A stretch of 64,000 bases of DNA from Prorocentrum cordatum (GCA_963575745.1 CAUYUJ010005736.1:142501-206500); one strand, 5' to 3'; positions 20,640 to 31,844 are shown, numbered from the stretch's first letter. Numbers and translations: made by a program. The notes: generated from the sequence alone by a model not told the origin.

Positions 20640-21075
20640 TTTTTTGCGCGACAGTGTCGCCGCGACACTGTTTTGAGACTCCTGAGCGCCGCGGCCTGCA
20701 GACTGTTTTGACACTCTTGACTACACTTTCCAGCAAAACCTCCATATCCCTCCTGGAGGAGGCCGCTGCCATCATAAGCCTAAACCCGAGGATGGTGCAC
20801 TTCCTGCATGGCAGCTGATGCCTGAACCCCCCTTCTGCGAGTGCCCGCTCGAGGATGGTACACTTCCCGCATGGCAACGAATGCGTGAACCCTCATTCCA
20901 TGCGCGCCCGCTCGAGGATTGTGCATTTCCCGCATAGCTGCTAACTCCTGTACCCCTCATCCCACGCGCACCCGCTAGAGGATCGTGCACTTCCCGCATT
21001 CCCAGGCGCTGCTCCCAAGCGCTCCATGGCCTCCAATGCCACAATCCCAATGTAAACAACGATGGCTGTGCATCC
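20640..21075. repeat. Tandem GAGGATGGTGCACTTCCCGCATGGCA repeat
   Basis: A unit of about 66-70 bases (GAGGATGGTGCACTTCCTGC, ATGGCAGCTGATGCCTGAAC, CCC.CATTCCACGCGCGCCC) occurs about four times between 20785 and 21005. A related single copy on the other orientation is near 6075-6130 (GTGCACTTCCAGCATGGCAG). GAGACTGTTTTG units precede it. Confidence 0.6.
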
Positions 21076-21079
21076 CGAG

Positions 21080-21620
21080 CTTCCAAGGCGGCCCGCGCAG
21101 GCAACCAAGATGGCCCAAGATGCCTCGAAGACGGCCCAAGATTACAGCAAGGCGGCCGAATATGAGTTAAAGGCTGCCCAGGATGCCCCGAAGAGGGACC
21201 GGACAACACTAGCGATAAGAGGACCTTCAACAGAGTTCGAAGAAGCTGAAAACATTGATTCCCCTTGGGGTTTTGACAGATTCTAGCATTCCCGCCTTTT
21301 CGGGCTGCCGTCAGCTCACGGCCTACGACGACTCCACGATGGCCCAAGGGGCATCCAGCACGGCCCCAAGACGGGCCAAGAAGGTTTTCCGTGGGACCCA
21401 AAACGGCCCCAGCCTTAAAAAGCCCCCCGACGGCCCAGAGCGGCCCCCAGGCACCCACAATACCGCCAAGCGGGCTCCCAAACGACCAGAAGAGCCCAAA
21501 GCCAGCGCAAGCGGGCCCCAAGGCGGCCCGAGGGGGCTCCAACGGACCCCCAAGACTGCGTCACAGGAGGCCGAGACAGCCCAACGACGGCCCAAACGGG
21601 CTTCAACATCAGCATCCTCA
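21080..21620 (+). repeat. CCAAGATGGCCCAAGA minisatellite block
   Basis: Imperfect repeats of CAAGACGGCCCAAGATGCCT type, as at 3850-4070. Interrupted at about 21190-21330 by non-repeat sequence. Confidence 0.55.
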
Positions 21621-21621
21621 C

Positions 21622-21662
<41 letters not shown>

Positions 21663-21933
21663 CCAGCATCATCATGAGCATCATAACCAACTTCATCGTC
21701 GTCGTCAACGTCATCGTCGTCGACGTCATCGTCGTCGTCGCCATCAGAGCCAGCATCAATACCACAAGCCGCATCACCATCATCAACAACATCAGCAGCA
21801 GCACCAACGTCATCATCATCATCAGCATCATCATCAAAATCGTAATCAGCATTACCATCCCCGTCGTTGTCCCCTTCTCCCGTACTAGTCATGACCATCA
21901 CAATTACCATCACTAGCATCACCATCCGAATCG

Positions 21934-21977
<44 letters not shown>

Positions 21978-22063
21978 GCCAACAACATCATCACAATCAA
22001 CATCATCATCACCATCGTCGCCATCACCACCATCACCAACGTCAGCATCACCATCATCACGGC

Positions 22064-22109
<46 letters not shown>

Positions 22110-22138
22110 GTAATCATCATCGTAATCATAATAATCAT
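21605..22138 (+). repeat. CAT/ATC trinucleotide microsatellite, block 1
   Basis: Long CAT runs at 21623-21662, 21935-21978 and 22065-22110 with CGT/CAG variants between. Frames through it give poly-His, poly-Ile or poly-Met/Asp and are not genes. It ends at a 170-bp imperfect tandem duplication (GTGGGGCTCTCTCGAAGCCA) at 22145-22415. Confidence 0.85.
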
Positions 22139-22257
22139 GATGATGTGGGGCTCTCTCGAAGCCATGCAAGAACTTGTTGTGCAGGATGGCGACGGCAGAG
22201 AAGCACAGACTCGGCAACGGTTAAATTCAGCTCGGGTGGGCGGGAGGGCCCAGGGAA

Positions 22258-22318
22258 GAACTTGAGCGAGGAGATACGGCCACAACACATGCCCACAAAT
22301 GCCGACAAGTCGCTGTAT
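22258..22318 (+). repeat. 61-bp repeat, left copy
   Basis: AGAACTTGAGCGAGGAGATA through GCCGACAAGTCGCTGTAT is identical to 26942-27002. Both copies sit beside CAT microsatellites and the DIRS-like element lies between them, in direct orientation. Confidence 0.85.
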
Positions 22319-23429
22319 GTGGGGCTCTCTCGAGGCCATGCGAATTTTCTTCTGTTGTGCAGGATAGCGACGGCACCTCGAGAGCACAGGCTAGCCAGAG
22401 AAGCACAGACTCGGTACTATACGCTAGTCTCCACACATGGCCCCAGCCGAAGGGCTTCATTGACCAAAAACCTTGGTAGATCGGGCGGCTCGGGACAGCT
22501 GCCGAGCGGTTGCCACTATCATGTCAGTGCCTGCGGTGGCCACTCCAAAGGGGAGCCCACGGGTCGAGGCGCGAGCCACGGCATCCAACGCAGGACGCCT
22601 AAGGCCTCCCAAGTGACGGCGGCCCGCGCGGTCACACACGCCTTGGGGGCAGAGGCAAAGGCGCGAGAGGCGGCCAAGGTCCCGAACGCCCCATCCGACC
22701 AGGAACAATCTCTGTCTCACGCGCCCCGGAAACATGCAGGAGTCGAGGGGGCAGGAAGGGGAGGGGGAGGAAAGGGGCGGGGAAAAAACGGGGCGCTTCC
22801 TGATCTAGCTAGCAACATGGTGTACAACAATCACAGGTACATTACGAGTAATACATTCTGCGATCGTCCTGAAAATGTGGCGGGAAGAGCATTAGGAGCA
22901 CGGATGGCACGCGCATCGAACTCAGAAGGTCTCGCCCCCTCCAGCGGGGCGCCCAGGCGGCGCAGGCGGGCCGCTCCTGACCTCCAGGTGGCCGACGGGA
23001 CAGAGGCCCACAGACCGAGCGCCGCCGAGGAGCGCACCCAGCCCAGCAGCACGTTCAACACGCGCGGGTCGCCAGCGCCATCAAGCCGATGACGAGCATG
23101 GTTTGTAGCAGCTGTTCCGAGCCCACGAGACTCGCAGGCTAAACGAATGCAACTGGGCGCGCAGAGGCTCAGGGTGACGATGTACGGCGCGACAGAGGCG
23201 TGCCGTCGCGCACGGCGCCATAGCCTGCTCGCGCGAAGCTCCACTGATCGGTCAGCGCGGGCGGCGGCATCTCGGGCGCCGGCGCTGACGCGGGGGGGGG
23301 GGGGGGGCGGAGGCAGCTGCAGGGGGAAGATGCCCGCCCGAGCCTTCTCCTCCATCAGCTGCAGCAGGTTGGCCTCGACCCTGTCTCCGGTCGCCACCAG
23401 CGCAGGGGCGAGCTGACCCAGCCGCTGCC

Positions 23430-24250
23430 GCATCCGAGCCCGCTGGGCGTAGCGGTTCAGGGACTGATCCGTCCTCCACCGGCCGCGGCCCTTGACCTCC
23501 TTCCGCGTCCGACGACCCGAGAGGGGGTCGTCGGAAGCCCCTCCGCGGCGCAGGGGGCACAGCGACGTCTGCTCCCCGTCGAGCGGGAGCATCGCCAGGG
23601 CCCCCTTTAAGCCTGGCGGACCTGCTCGGGCGAAAAGCCTCACAGGCTCGCCTCGGGGCGGCGCCGCTGACGGAGGGAGGCAAGCAGCGGCCGCAGCAGG
23701 GGGTCGCCGACGATCACGCTCTCGTCCGTGACCCCCATCTTGCCAGGCCCCCCGCTGGCGGCGTCGTTCACCGGGATGGCCCAGCGCTGGCGCCCCCCCT
23801 TGCATCCGACTCGCGGTGCGATCAGCGCGGCGGCCGTCAAGCGGCAGGCCTCGCACGGGCGGAGGCGCGCGTCGAACGCGAGCCGCGCGAAGGTCGCCCC
23901 CGAGAGGCAGCCCTGAGCCAGGAGGGCGCCCACTAAGCTATCGCGAACATGGCCACGAGCGGGAGCGGCAAGCGCAACTGCGGCGGGACGAGCTTCGACC
24001 AGCCCTGGAGCGCTCGAAAGGCCAGCGGCAGCGGCCTGCTGCCGACCAGCATCCAGGGGAGGTGGTGCTTCAGCGCGGCCAGCGTGGTGCGGCCCGTCGC
24101 GCTGTCGTAGCCGTCCAAGAACAGGTGAGCGAAGTGCGCCGCCAGCGCGGCATCGAGCTCGGCGCTGGAGTCGAAGACCCCCGCGGTCCACAGGCGCCAG
24201 CTCAGAAACTTCTGGGCGGAGGCGGCGGTAGTTCCTGCCCGTGGAGGGGG
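23430..24250 (-). pseudogene. Tyrosine recombinase of the DIRS-like element, frameshifted
   Basis: Three frames share it. First AAHFAHLFLDGYDSATGRTT and LPLAFRALQGWSKLVPP (N-terminal helical domain, to 23933). Then FARLAFDARLRPCEACRL (box I with catalytic Arg, near 23850-23905). Last LRRGGASDDPLSGRRTRKEV, RGRWRTDQSLNRYAQRAR (box II with Tyr, near 23435-23560). In family members the box II start is usually LRHGGAS; here the His is Arg. Frame changes lie between the boxes. Confidence 0.65.
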
Positions 24251-24639
24251 AGGCGGCTGACACTTCCAGCACCGATAGATTCCCGCGCGACTGGCTGGCG
24301 GGCCCAGGGTGGGTCTTCCGAGCCCTCGCGGCCGCGACCATCTCTCCGGGGTTGCCGCGGTCGCCGCGCCGCCTGCCCTTAGAGGCAGTCCTCGAAGCTC
24401 GGCCCGACGAAGACGCCCTCCCTCGACTGCTTGTCGGCGGGATTTCGGCACAGAGGGCGACAGGCGCACCAGCGCCCGCAGCCCACGTGCCAGAGTGGTG
24501 CCCGAGAGGAGCCTCAGAGCGCGCGCGGGGCGCGGGCTGCCAGAACGCCCTTTGCCGACGGCGAGGGCTAGAGCCAAGTGGTCGACTAGGCAAACGACAC
24601 GATGATGGTGGGCCCCCAGAGTTCTGACCGCGCGGTGGA

Positions 24640-25399
24640 CACTAGACACGAGACTGCAAGATGTCGCATGCCAAACGAGCATGTCTACTCGAGTGGATGA
24701 TGCTCCAATCGTCGAACCCGAAGACAGCCTCAAGAACCTCCGAGAAGCTCTGACAAGTCTGACCGGGGCTGCTGGGGGGGACTCGGCCAGCATCAGCAGG
24801 CGGACAACGATCAGCGATATCACGATGTGAGTCGACGGTGTTGAATGCATGGGACCTCGCGAGCACGCTGGAACCCTGGCGGTGCCTCCACTTCTCGGCG
24901 GCACGGCCGATCTCAGACATCAAGTCGGGGGGGTGCGTTCTTGATGCACCACTCTTGCCGTGCGGCGGCGCGTCGGACGCATAGACCCGCGAGGGCCACC
25001 TGGACCTGGCAGAGGCACTCCAGAAAGGAACCAAGGCCGCCGCGGCCCGCGCCTCCCTCGCCGAAGACTCCCAGGGGGGCGCCGGCTGAGCACCCGCCAC
25101 GTTGATGAACCGATAGACCGACTTGAAGATGTCCAGGACGCCCCGCCTCAAAATCACACCCCAAGCGCAATGGCCTACCAATGCGCTGAGGGCCCCCGCA
25201 GAGGCCCGCCCGCGTCGCAGGAGACCAAGAACGGCTCGGCGAGTCCGAGCGAGACGACTGGGGCGAACACGGATGGTGCCCAATAGGCCGTCGATCTGCA
25301 ACCCAGCGAATACCCCTTTACTGGTGGCCTCCGAGAAATCCAAGACAGGCAGACCTCTGGAAGTAAGAAGGTCGGCCACAGCACGCGCGAGACTGTCGG
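24640..25399 (-). pseudogene. RNase H-like segment of the DIRS-like element
   Basis: The frame continues LPVLDFSEATSKGVFAGLQI and GVLDIFKSVYRFINV (RT connection), then SRVYASDAPPHGKSG, which resembles the first RNase H Asp motif (SDAS.WG). Later, in a shifted frame near 24600, RVVCLVDHLALALAVGKGRS resembles the second acidic motif with the KGR signature. The protein is open over 245 residues and then shifts frame. Confidence 0.6.
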
Positions 25400-26081
25400 C
25401 GATCTCGGGGCTCTTAGCAACGACGCAGAAGTTGTCAACCTATCCCGCGCATATAGCATTGCTGTGAGAGACTAAAGGACGCGGGCTGCCACCATCCACA
25501 CTCATATCACTGCTCTCAAAGCCAGCGTCGCATAAAGCTCGGGCAGGGGCGCTCTGGCAGAAGTGCAGCGCCCAGCTCCATCCCATAGGGGCAACTGTGA
25601 CCAAAGGCTGGGCAATGTCATTGAAGCCGATCGGGGCCCCGTTGGTGGATTTGAAACCGACGTGTCTATTAGAGATCGCAGGCAGCGAGAACAGCGACTC
25701 CATCCCTGCGGGCAGGCGTAAGTGATAGAAGTCGCACTGAATGTCCCCTTGAGCGAACACATAGATGTTATCGCAATCGACGCTGGCCCGCGCACCGGGC
25801 GCGGGAAGCTCGGCGGCTGGCGGGGCTGCGGAACTGCAATTGGCCAGCCGCGCGTCGAACGCGAGCCTGAGCATGCGATTGGATTTATCCACAAAGAATA
25901 AACCGATTGAGTGAGCAGCCCGAGGACTGGCTGCCCGCCGTGCGATCATGTCGTGGGCCTCCAGCTGCTTCAAAAACTGGGCGTAGGATTTAAGCTGAAA
26001 GCGCAGCTTAGGGCCCGCGCGCGGGCGGTCACTGCCCAGAACGCCCCGAAGCTCCGCGGCAACCGACTCGGGATTCAGCAT
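25400..26081 (-). pseudogene. Reverse transcriptase of the DIRS-like element, with a stop in the active site
   Basis: The frame from 26081 reads through SIGLFFVDKSNRMLRLAFDA (palm start), GDIQCDFYHLRLP (motif A with catalytic Asp) and VAPMGWSWALHFCQ (motif B). At 25440-25442 the codon expected to be Tyr of a YVDN box is TAG; the text resumes VDNFCVVAKSPEIADSLARA. YVDN in place of YVDD is, from memory, usual in this dinoflagellate group. One base change thus ends the protein in motif C. An alternative is a natural read-through, which I consider unlikely given the other frameshifts. Confidence 0.7.
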
Positions 26082-26204
26082 AATCTGTCCCCAACCCTGC
26101 AGCGCGATGGGATCGGCCTCCGAGACGACGTCGCTGGGGCCAGGCCGCCAAGGGCTTGCTGCAGGGGCGCGCCCGACCGCCGTCTCCAGCGTAGCCGGGC
26201 GCCC

Positions 26205-26520
26205 GGGCGAGCATCTCTATCAGGGATGCTTCGCAGGCGCTGCGTGGAGGGGGCACGGGGGCAAGGAGAGAGGGGCGCAGGGGAGGAGCGGCGGGGGGGC
26301 GCACGGTCGGAATAAGGGGAGGGGGGCCCGGGGAGAGCGGGGGGAGCACTGGGGGAAAGGCGTGGGGGCGTGGGGAGGGTGGGCGGACTAGGACTAGGAC
26401 GGTGGCCTGCCTCCGAGGAGGCAGGTCCAAGGGGAGGGTGGGGGGAGCTCAGGGGCAAGGAGAGGGGGGCGCAGGGGAGGAGCAGGCAGGGGGGCGCACG
26501 GTCGGAAATAAAGCAGTGCG
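26205..26520. repeat. G-rich direct repeat pair with a central hairpin
   Basis: GGCAAGGAGAGAGGGGCGCA through GCGCACGGTCGGAATAA at 26259-26315 recurs at 26453-26511, 194 bases later. Between them CCTGCCTCC and GGAGGCAGG form a hairpin at about 26406-26426. No gene. Confidence 0.7.
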
Positions 26521-26941
26521 AGATCACACCGGTAGGTATGATGATAATCATGCTGATAAAGGGGCACTGGATATAGAACGAGAAAAAACGGACGGGACGT
26601 CAAAACAACAACAAACAAAAATCGTCCGCATAAAGCAAAACTGCAAATAATATGATTCTCTCAAGGAAATGCGAGAACACAAACCCACATGAAAAAGCAA
26701 GCGCGGGGAACAGACAACAGAATTGCTGCGGGCTCGCCGGCCAGCATCAGTTCAGAATGACGGCGGCGGGGGAGGGGAGCGCCCAGTCAGTGCTGCAGTG
26801 AGCACCGAAGAAGCCGCAATGATGAGCACACACAGTCGCAGGCAGGGTACGGCAGGCTGCTGCCGCGCACAATGATGGCCGTGGAGAGAGCGCTGGCGAA
26901 GTCCTGCGAGACTCGCTCGACCAGGGCCTGCATTCCCTCAA

Positions 26942-27002
26942 GAACTTGAGCGAGGAGATACGGCCACAACACATGCCCACAAATGCCGACAAGTCGCTGT
27001 AT
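26942..27002 (+). repeat. 61-bp repeat, right copy
   Basis: Identical to 22258-22318 and followed at once by a CAT/CAG microsatellite. The identity over the whole length, in a region where other repeats have diverged, points to a recent duplication or conversion. Confidence 0.85.
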
Positions 27003-27434
27003 CAGCATCATCAGAATCAGCACCATCATCATCATCATCCTCATCCACATCATCATCCTCATCATCATTATCATTTATATTATCAACATCCTCATCATCA
27101 GCCGCAGCATCATCATGCTCGTCATCATCAGCATCGTCAGTGTCAACCACATCACCATCATCATCATCAACAACATGATCAGAATCAGCATCAGCACCAA
27201 AATCGGCATCGCCCTCATGAGCATCATCATCAGCGGCAGCATCGTCAGTATTATCGCCATCGTCAACTTCATCATCATCAAAACCGTCCTCGACGGAATC
27301 ATCATCACAAACATTATCATCATAGTCAGCAACATCATCATCACCACCATCAACATCACCATCATCAGAATCAGCTTCATCATCAGCATCATCACCTTCA
27401 ACAACCTCAACCTCATCATCATCAGCAGCCTCAC

Positions 27435-27478
<44 letters not shown>

Positions 27479-27495
27479 ACACTCCCATCATCTTC
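27003..27495 (+). repeat. CAT/ATC trinucleotide microsatellite, block 2
   Basis: CATCAT runs with CAG, CTC and AAC interruptions; the purest part is 27432-27475. Frames give poly-His, poly-Ile/Asn or poly-Asp. These are composition products and are not annotated as genes. Confidence 0.85.
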
Positions 27496-27499
27496 ATAA

Positions 27500-28220
27500 T
27501 CCTCATTACGATTCTCCCAAGCTTGGAGACACGATGTGTCACACGTGACGGCTTCCCGTGCCCCCTCGAACAGTGGCCACCCAGAATGCTGGGCTGGCAC
27601 GGTGGTGGGACTTGCCGCAGGCAGCTCGGCATATTATATGCTCTACGTACGATACTTGTGCAGCGACTCTACCAACGTTCTATGTCAGGCTCACACAAGC
27701 CCAGATGACCCACAATGACGTTCAAGCTACACAGATTTCTTCACAAACGCTACGACCAAGCTCCGTTGTCAAATAATTCGTTATTCCTTTCGGTGTGTCA
27801 GGGGGCCAACGTGCTCTGGTGCAGATTGGTGCGAAACACCCCCAGCTTCAGACAACAACAAGAAGATCGGTCCTGAGCCAGGAGGTTGCAAACGAAGAGG
27901 GCAGTCCACCAAAAAGGAGAAGGGGGAGGGCCTTTCGCCCACGCTCGCTCCAAACCCACCGCTTCGGAACAAAGAGGTCGGTGTCTTCGTTTTGGTAAGA
28001 TGGTTTTCCTCTTGATTCCCCCATGGGGACTCGCGAGGCAGAGCCAACGATACCCTCAGAGGGCTTCGAAGGGAAACACATGAGAGATCCTTGAACTATT
28101 CTGGCGAGGAGCTGGACACCTGCTCGCATATCCGAACCTCCATTCCGAGCTCAGGTCGCTTGTATTGTACAAGCCACAGATTGAAGGGTGACGGGGGCAG
28201 ATCGGCTAGTTCGGGTCCAC
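27500..28220. other. No recognisable feature
   Basis: Mixed-composition DNA with short frames on both strands. I found no domain, no repeat shared elsewhere in the window, and no RNA gene signature. Confidence 0.35.
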
Positions 28221-28229
28221 CAGACATGA

Positions 28230-28251
28230 CCCAGTCGGCGCGCCGACTGGG
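28230..28251. repeat. Perfect 22-bp palindrome CCCAGTCGGCG/CGCCGACTGGG
   Basis: Two perfect 11-base arms without a loop, flanked by CATGA and CATGA-like words (GACATGA on both sides). Related CATGACCC/GGGACATG words recur through 28.2-28.9 kb, suggesting a cluster of small inverted elements. Confidence 0.8.
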
Positions 28252-28522
28252 ACATGACTCGGGGGTCGCCGGCGACACTCCACGGAGGAGGAGGAGGACG
28301 AGGAGGAGGAGGAGGAGGAGGACTAGTGTCCAAAATGTCTTGCGACTGCTGCGGGGCGTGTGCGGCGCAGCTGCGACCCCATGCTCCCCTGTCTTCACAT
28401 ATTCGCCCGGTCGGACAGCCGCCTGGGACGTGTGAAGGGGGGTCGGCCTCGGCTTCCCGACCCCCCTGCCATGTCCTTGTCAGCGTTCCGACCATAAGGG
28501 AACGAAAAATGACATAGACCGA

Positions 28523-28556
28523 AAAACTCACAGGTCCGCGCGGACCTCTGAGTTTG
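28523..28556. repeat. Hairpin family III, short copy (AGGTCCGCGCGGACCT core)
   Basis: AAACTCACAGGTCCGCGCGG and ACCTCTGAGTTT form a stem with one internal mismatch pair. The core GGTCCGCGCGGAC and the ACTC/GAGT flanks recur in the larger elements at 51844-52024 and, more loosely, 54125-54306. Confidence 0.65.
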
Positions 28557-29069
28557 TATGTTGAAGTGATTCTTCTTTCCCCTAGACCAAACCATGCCTG
28601 GGGGGTCGCAAGATCCCCCCCCGAGATGCCCCACACTTCTTGCGACTGCTCCCAGGCGTGTTCGGCGCAGTTGTGGCACCATGACCCCCCCGCCCCTGGA
28701 CGTGTCCCAAACTTCTTGCTTCTGCTACGGTCCGCGTTCAGCGCAGCTGCGGCGCCATGCCCCCCGCTCACATGTCCCAATCGTCGTTCCTGCTGGGACC
28801 TGCGAAAGAGGTCGGCGTCGGCTGCCAGTACCCCCACTCACGTGACCCGAGAGGGTCTCCGACCGGGACGCGCGGAGGGGGCGTTGACAGCCGACGCCGG
28901 TCACTGTCTGAGCCCCGTCAAAGAGAAAGGATTCAATGGCACAGAGGCGCCGGCAAGTCATCCGCGAGCGTTCTGGCGGAAAGAAGCAGCCACGGCGCCA
29001 CCCTCGCCCTGGACCCGCCCCATCCGACACCGAAGGGCTTTCCGAAAAGATGGCGTCAACAAAAACACC

Positions 29070-29490
29070 TGCGGAGGGGGGCCGGCCCCGGCCGCCGGAC
29101 CAACCAAACCTGCGAGCGCTTTGGCGGTGGCGAACGGCGGCCCCGCGGCATGGGCATACCACCTTCACATGCTCTGCTCGGATATCCGGAGGACTTGCGA
29201 AAGGGGTCGGCCCTGGACTGCTGCGGGGCGCGCTCGGCGCTGCGGCGGAACACTTAGAGGTCGGTCCCGACGGTCATTCAGCCTGCAGCCGTAAGGTCTC
29301 AGAACAAATCTAATGTGTCAAACAAGCGCTGTTTGCAATCAGGGCGTCGCCAACCGAGCGTAGTTAGCACTCGCGGAAAACTGACCCATTCCGCACCCAA
29401 TGGTAGGCCTTCTTTGGGGGTGGTGCGTGGGGGGGCGCGAAAATCAGAAAAAAAAACAAGTGCGTTGCAATACTTCGGTTCACGCGTGAG
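29070..29490 (+). repeat. About 400-bp dispersed repeat, copy 2
   Basis: It matches 5390-5790 in reverse complement word by word (see that entry). It includes a decayed CTGCTCGGATATCC palindrome at 29164-29201 whose right arm is lost. Confidence 0.6.
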
Positions 29491-29879
29491 CGTTACGCAC
29501 GAGACATCCTCGCATACAGTCCGAGAAAGCATGTTTGGAAATGCATTTCTCGCTCGCGCGGGGGTCACGTTCTTTGCGGCGTCGCCATTGAAGTTGCAGT
29601 GGTACTGAATACCTTGCGCGGAAGCGCGATGTCCACATTTAGTCCAATGCGTGCGGACGTTTCGGAACCATTGCTGTGCATGTTTTTGCGTTGCATCGAA
29701 CGTGGTCACAGTGCAGCGCGTCGCCTTATTTACGCGGACGCACATCCCACCACGCGCGCACGCACACGCACCACCAACCACTACGCACGCGCGCGCACAC
29801 ACACATACACACGCACACGCGGTGGAGTACGCCTTTGGCGCTCCAATTCCCGCGTGATTGGTTGGTGGCGTGTCTCGTG

Positions 29880-30260
29880 TGGGCGTGCGGATGTGCTCGG
29901 CGCCAAGGTTTTCGGGCCCTTGTGAGACCCTTTGAAACGCGCGAATGCGTTCGGCGCCGAGGGTTTCTTGGCACTGTGAGACCATGTGGGATTTGCTGGT
30001 GGGCTCGGCGCCAAGGGTTCCGGGGCGGTTTGAAAGCCTTGAAGACGCGCGACTGCGTTCGGCGCTGACGGCTTTTGTGGCACTGTGAGACCATGTGAGG
30101 CTCGCGGATGTGCTGGGCGCCGAGGGTTTCGGGGCGATTTGGAACCCTTTGAAACGCGCGACTGCGTTCGGCGCCGAGGGTTTCGTGGCACTTTGAGACA
30201 ATGTGAGACTCGCGGATGTGCTCGGCGCCGAGGGTTTAGGGCACTTTGAGACCCATTGAC
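29880..30260 (+). repeat. Satellite with a 108-bp higher-order period
   Basis: GATGTGCTCGGCGCC-like words start near 29890, 29998, 30105 and 30213; TGCGTTCGGCGCC words lie between at 29946, 30053 and 30161. Two 53-55 bp subunits therefore alternate in a 108-bp unit repeated about 3.5 times. Frames inside are periodic and not real proteins. Confidence 0.75.
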
Positions 30261-31799
30261 TGTTTGATACCGCCATCGGACGCGTCTGGTGTGAATTTGT
30301 ACCATGCCGTGCAGATTTTGAGACTCATCCGACACTCATTCTTTATAATTCTAAGTTAGGAGTCGGACAGTCTCAAGGCGGTTCGAGCGCGGACGGGGCC
30401 GCCGCCGAGCGGATGGGGCCGCCGCCCATGTGCGATCCAAGCGGTGCAGAATTTTAGTCAACCTTTTGGCCCACGTCGGCACGACGTGCGTGCAGCGCCG
30501 GATGTGACTGATGTGAGTTGCTGTTAATCTGACGTGCGCTCAGATGCTTCCATGCGAAAAGTGGAGAATTTCGTTTCCAACTTTTCTCCGCGACTGTGAT
30601 GCCTTCGGACGGGACCTTGGAAGCATCCGATTATGATGCAGATGCCGATGATGACGTTGATGCTTATGCCTTATGCTGAGTTGACGCTGATGCAGATGCC
30701 TTTGATGAGTCTGATGCGGAATGAAAATAAGATGAAGAAGACGAAAAATAAGAAGAAGAATAGACCACAGCAAAGATGGCAGCAGAAGAAGACCCGGGGC
30801 AGGGAGGAGGAGCAGCGGCGCCAGCAGGAGAGGGTGCATAAAGGGGGGTGCGGTGGGGTCACATCCCACTCGTCGTGCGAAATGGTGCCGCTCATGTTCG
30901 CGTCCATGACCCTCGGCCCGGCTCGCCCCACGGCCACTCCCCACCCTCGCCCGCCCCGTCCCCCCCTGCTTCCGTCCTCGTCGGCCCTCCCACCTCCTCC
31001 GTCCCCGTCCTCCTCCATCCTCCTCCACCTCCGTTTCTCCCTCCACCGTCACCTCCTCTTCCACACCTCCTCCGCACCCATGCTGGGGTGAATGAACAAA
31101 TACCGATACCGCTGCTCCCAAGACCTTTCCCCAGGCGAAGCCTGATCAGAACTTCGAGCAGGACCCAGCCGTGGTGACGAGGGCTCTCCAGGACGAGCAG
31201 CGGGATCGGTACGAGTGTGTCTCCTCTGACGTGTGGTCCCTCAACACTCGGCTACACGCAAGAGTGGCCCTGTGTAAGATGATAAGCAATACAAGTGCAC
31301 CTACGCCTTTGGGAGGGGACACAAGTTAGGAGGGCCAAACACATTAGGGATAAGGGGACTTTTTCGTTGATGCCCACACGCTTGGGGATACAAACCGAGA
31401 TCATAAGTTAGGCTACGAGTTTATTATGAGATCAGGGTTAGGCGATACATTACGCTGAATGCCCTTTGGTGCGCGTTTTCATGGAGCCGCGTAGGCCCAT
31501 CTTCAGACGCGCGGGCCAATGCATGAGGGGGCCACCGTAGGTCCGCACCAGAGGGCACTCTGGCGAAGGGCCGCAGCCTACGCCCAGCCCAGACAGGGGG
31601 CGCACGAGGACATGCTGGTACTGCGTGTCCTCCTCGGAGGCGTGCCGTCCGATCCGAACGTACAGCCATCTTGCAGTATGTCGCTTCCCGAAGCGGTATG
31701 GCCAGAGAACGCCAGAGAGAGCCCACCACGGAGCCTCTACCATGTGTCTCAGCGCGCGCGTCGGCCAATGGGGGGCGACACACACACACACACATATAT

Positions 31800-31844
<45 letters not shown>

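Larger units (their letters stand above)
22830..26081 (-). mobile_element. Decayed DIRS-like retroelement (RT, RNase H-like, tyrosine recombinase)
   Basis: Read from 26081 down: reverse transcriptase (26081-25400), RNase H-like region (about 25400-24600) and tyrosine recombinase (about 24250-23430). This order, with a tyrosine recombinase instead of a DDE integrase, is diagnostic of the DIRS group. The frame breaks several times and the RT active site carries a stop codon, so the copy is dead. Terminal repeats were not found; the ends given are those of the protein-like sequence. Confidence 0.7.

Noticed and set aside
21605-27600. Long His-, Ile-, Met- or Asp-rich reading frames in the CAT/ATC blocks
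   Set aside because: They are translations of trinucleotide repeats in every frame, with no other sequence feature.
29880-30335. Minus-strand Pro/Ser/Ala-rich protein with regular repeats
   Set aside because: It is the translation of the 108-bp satellite.
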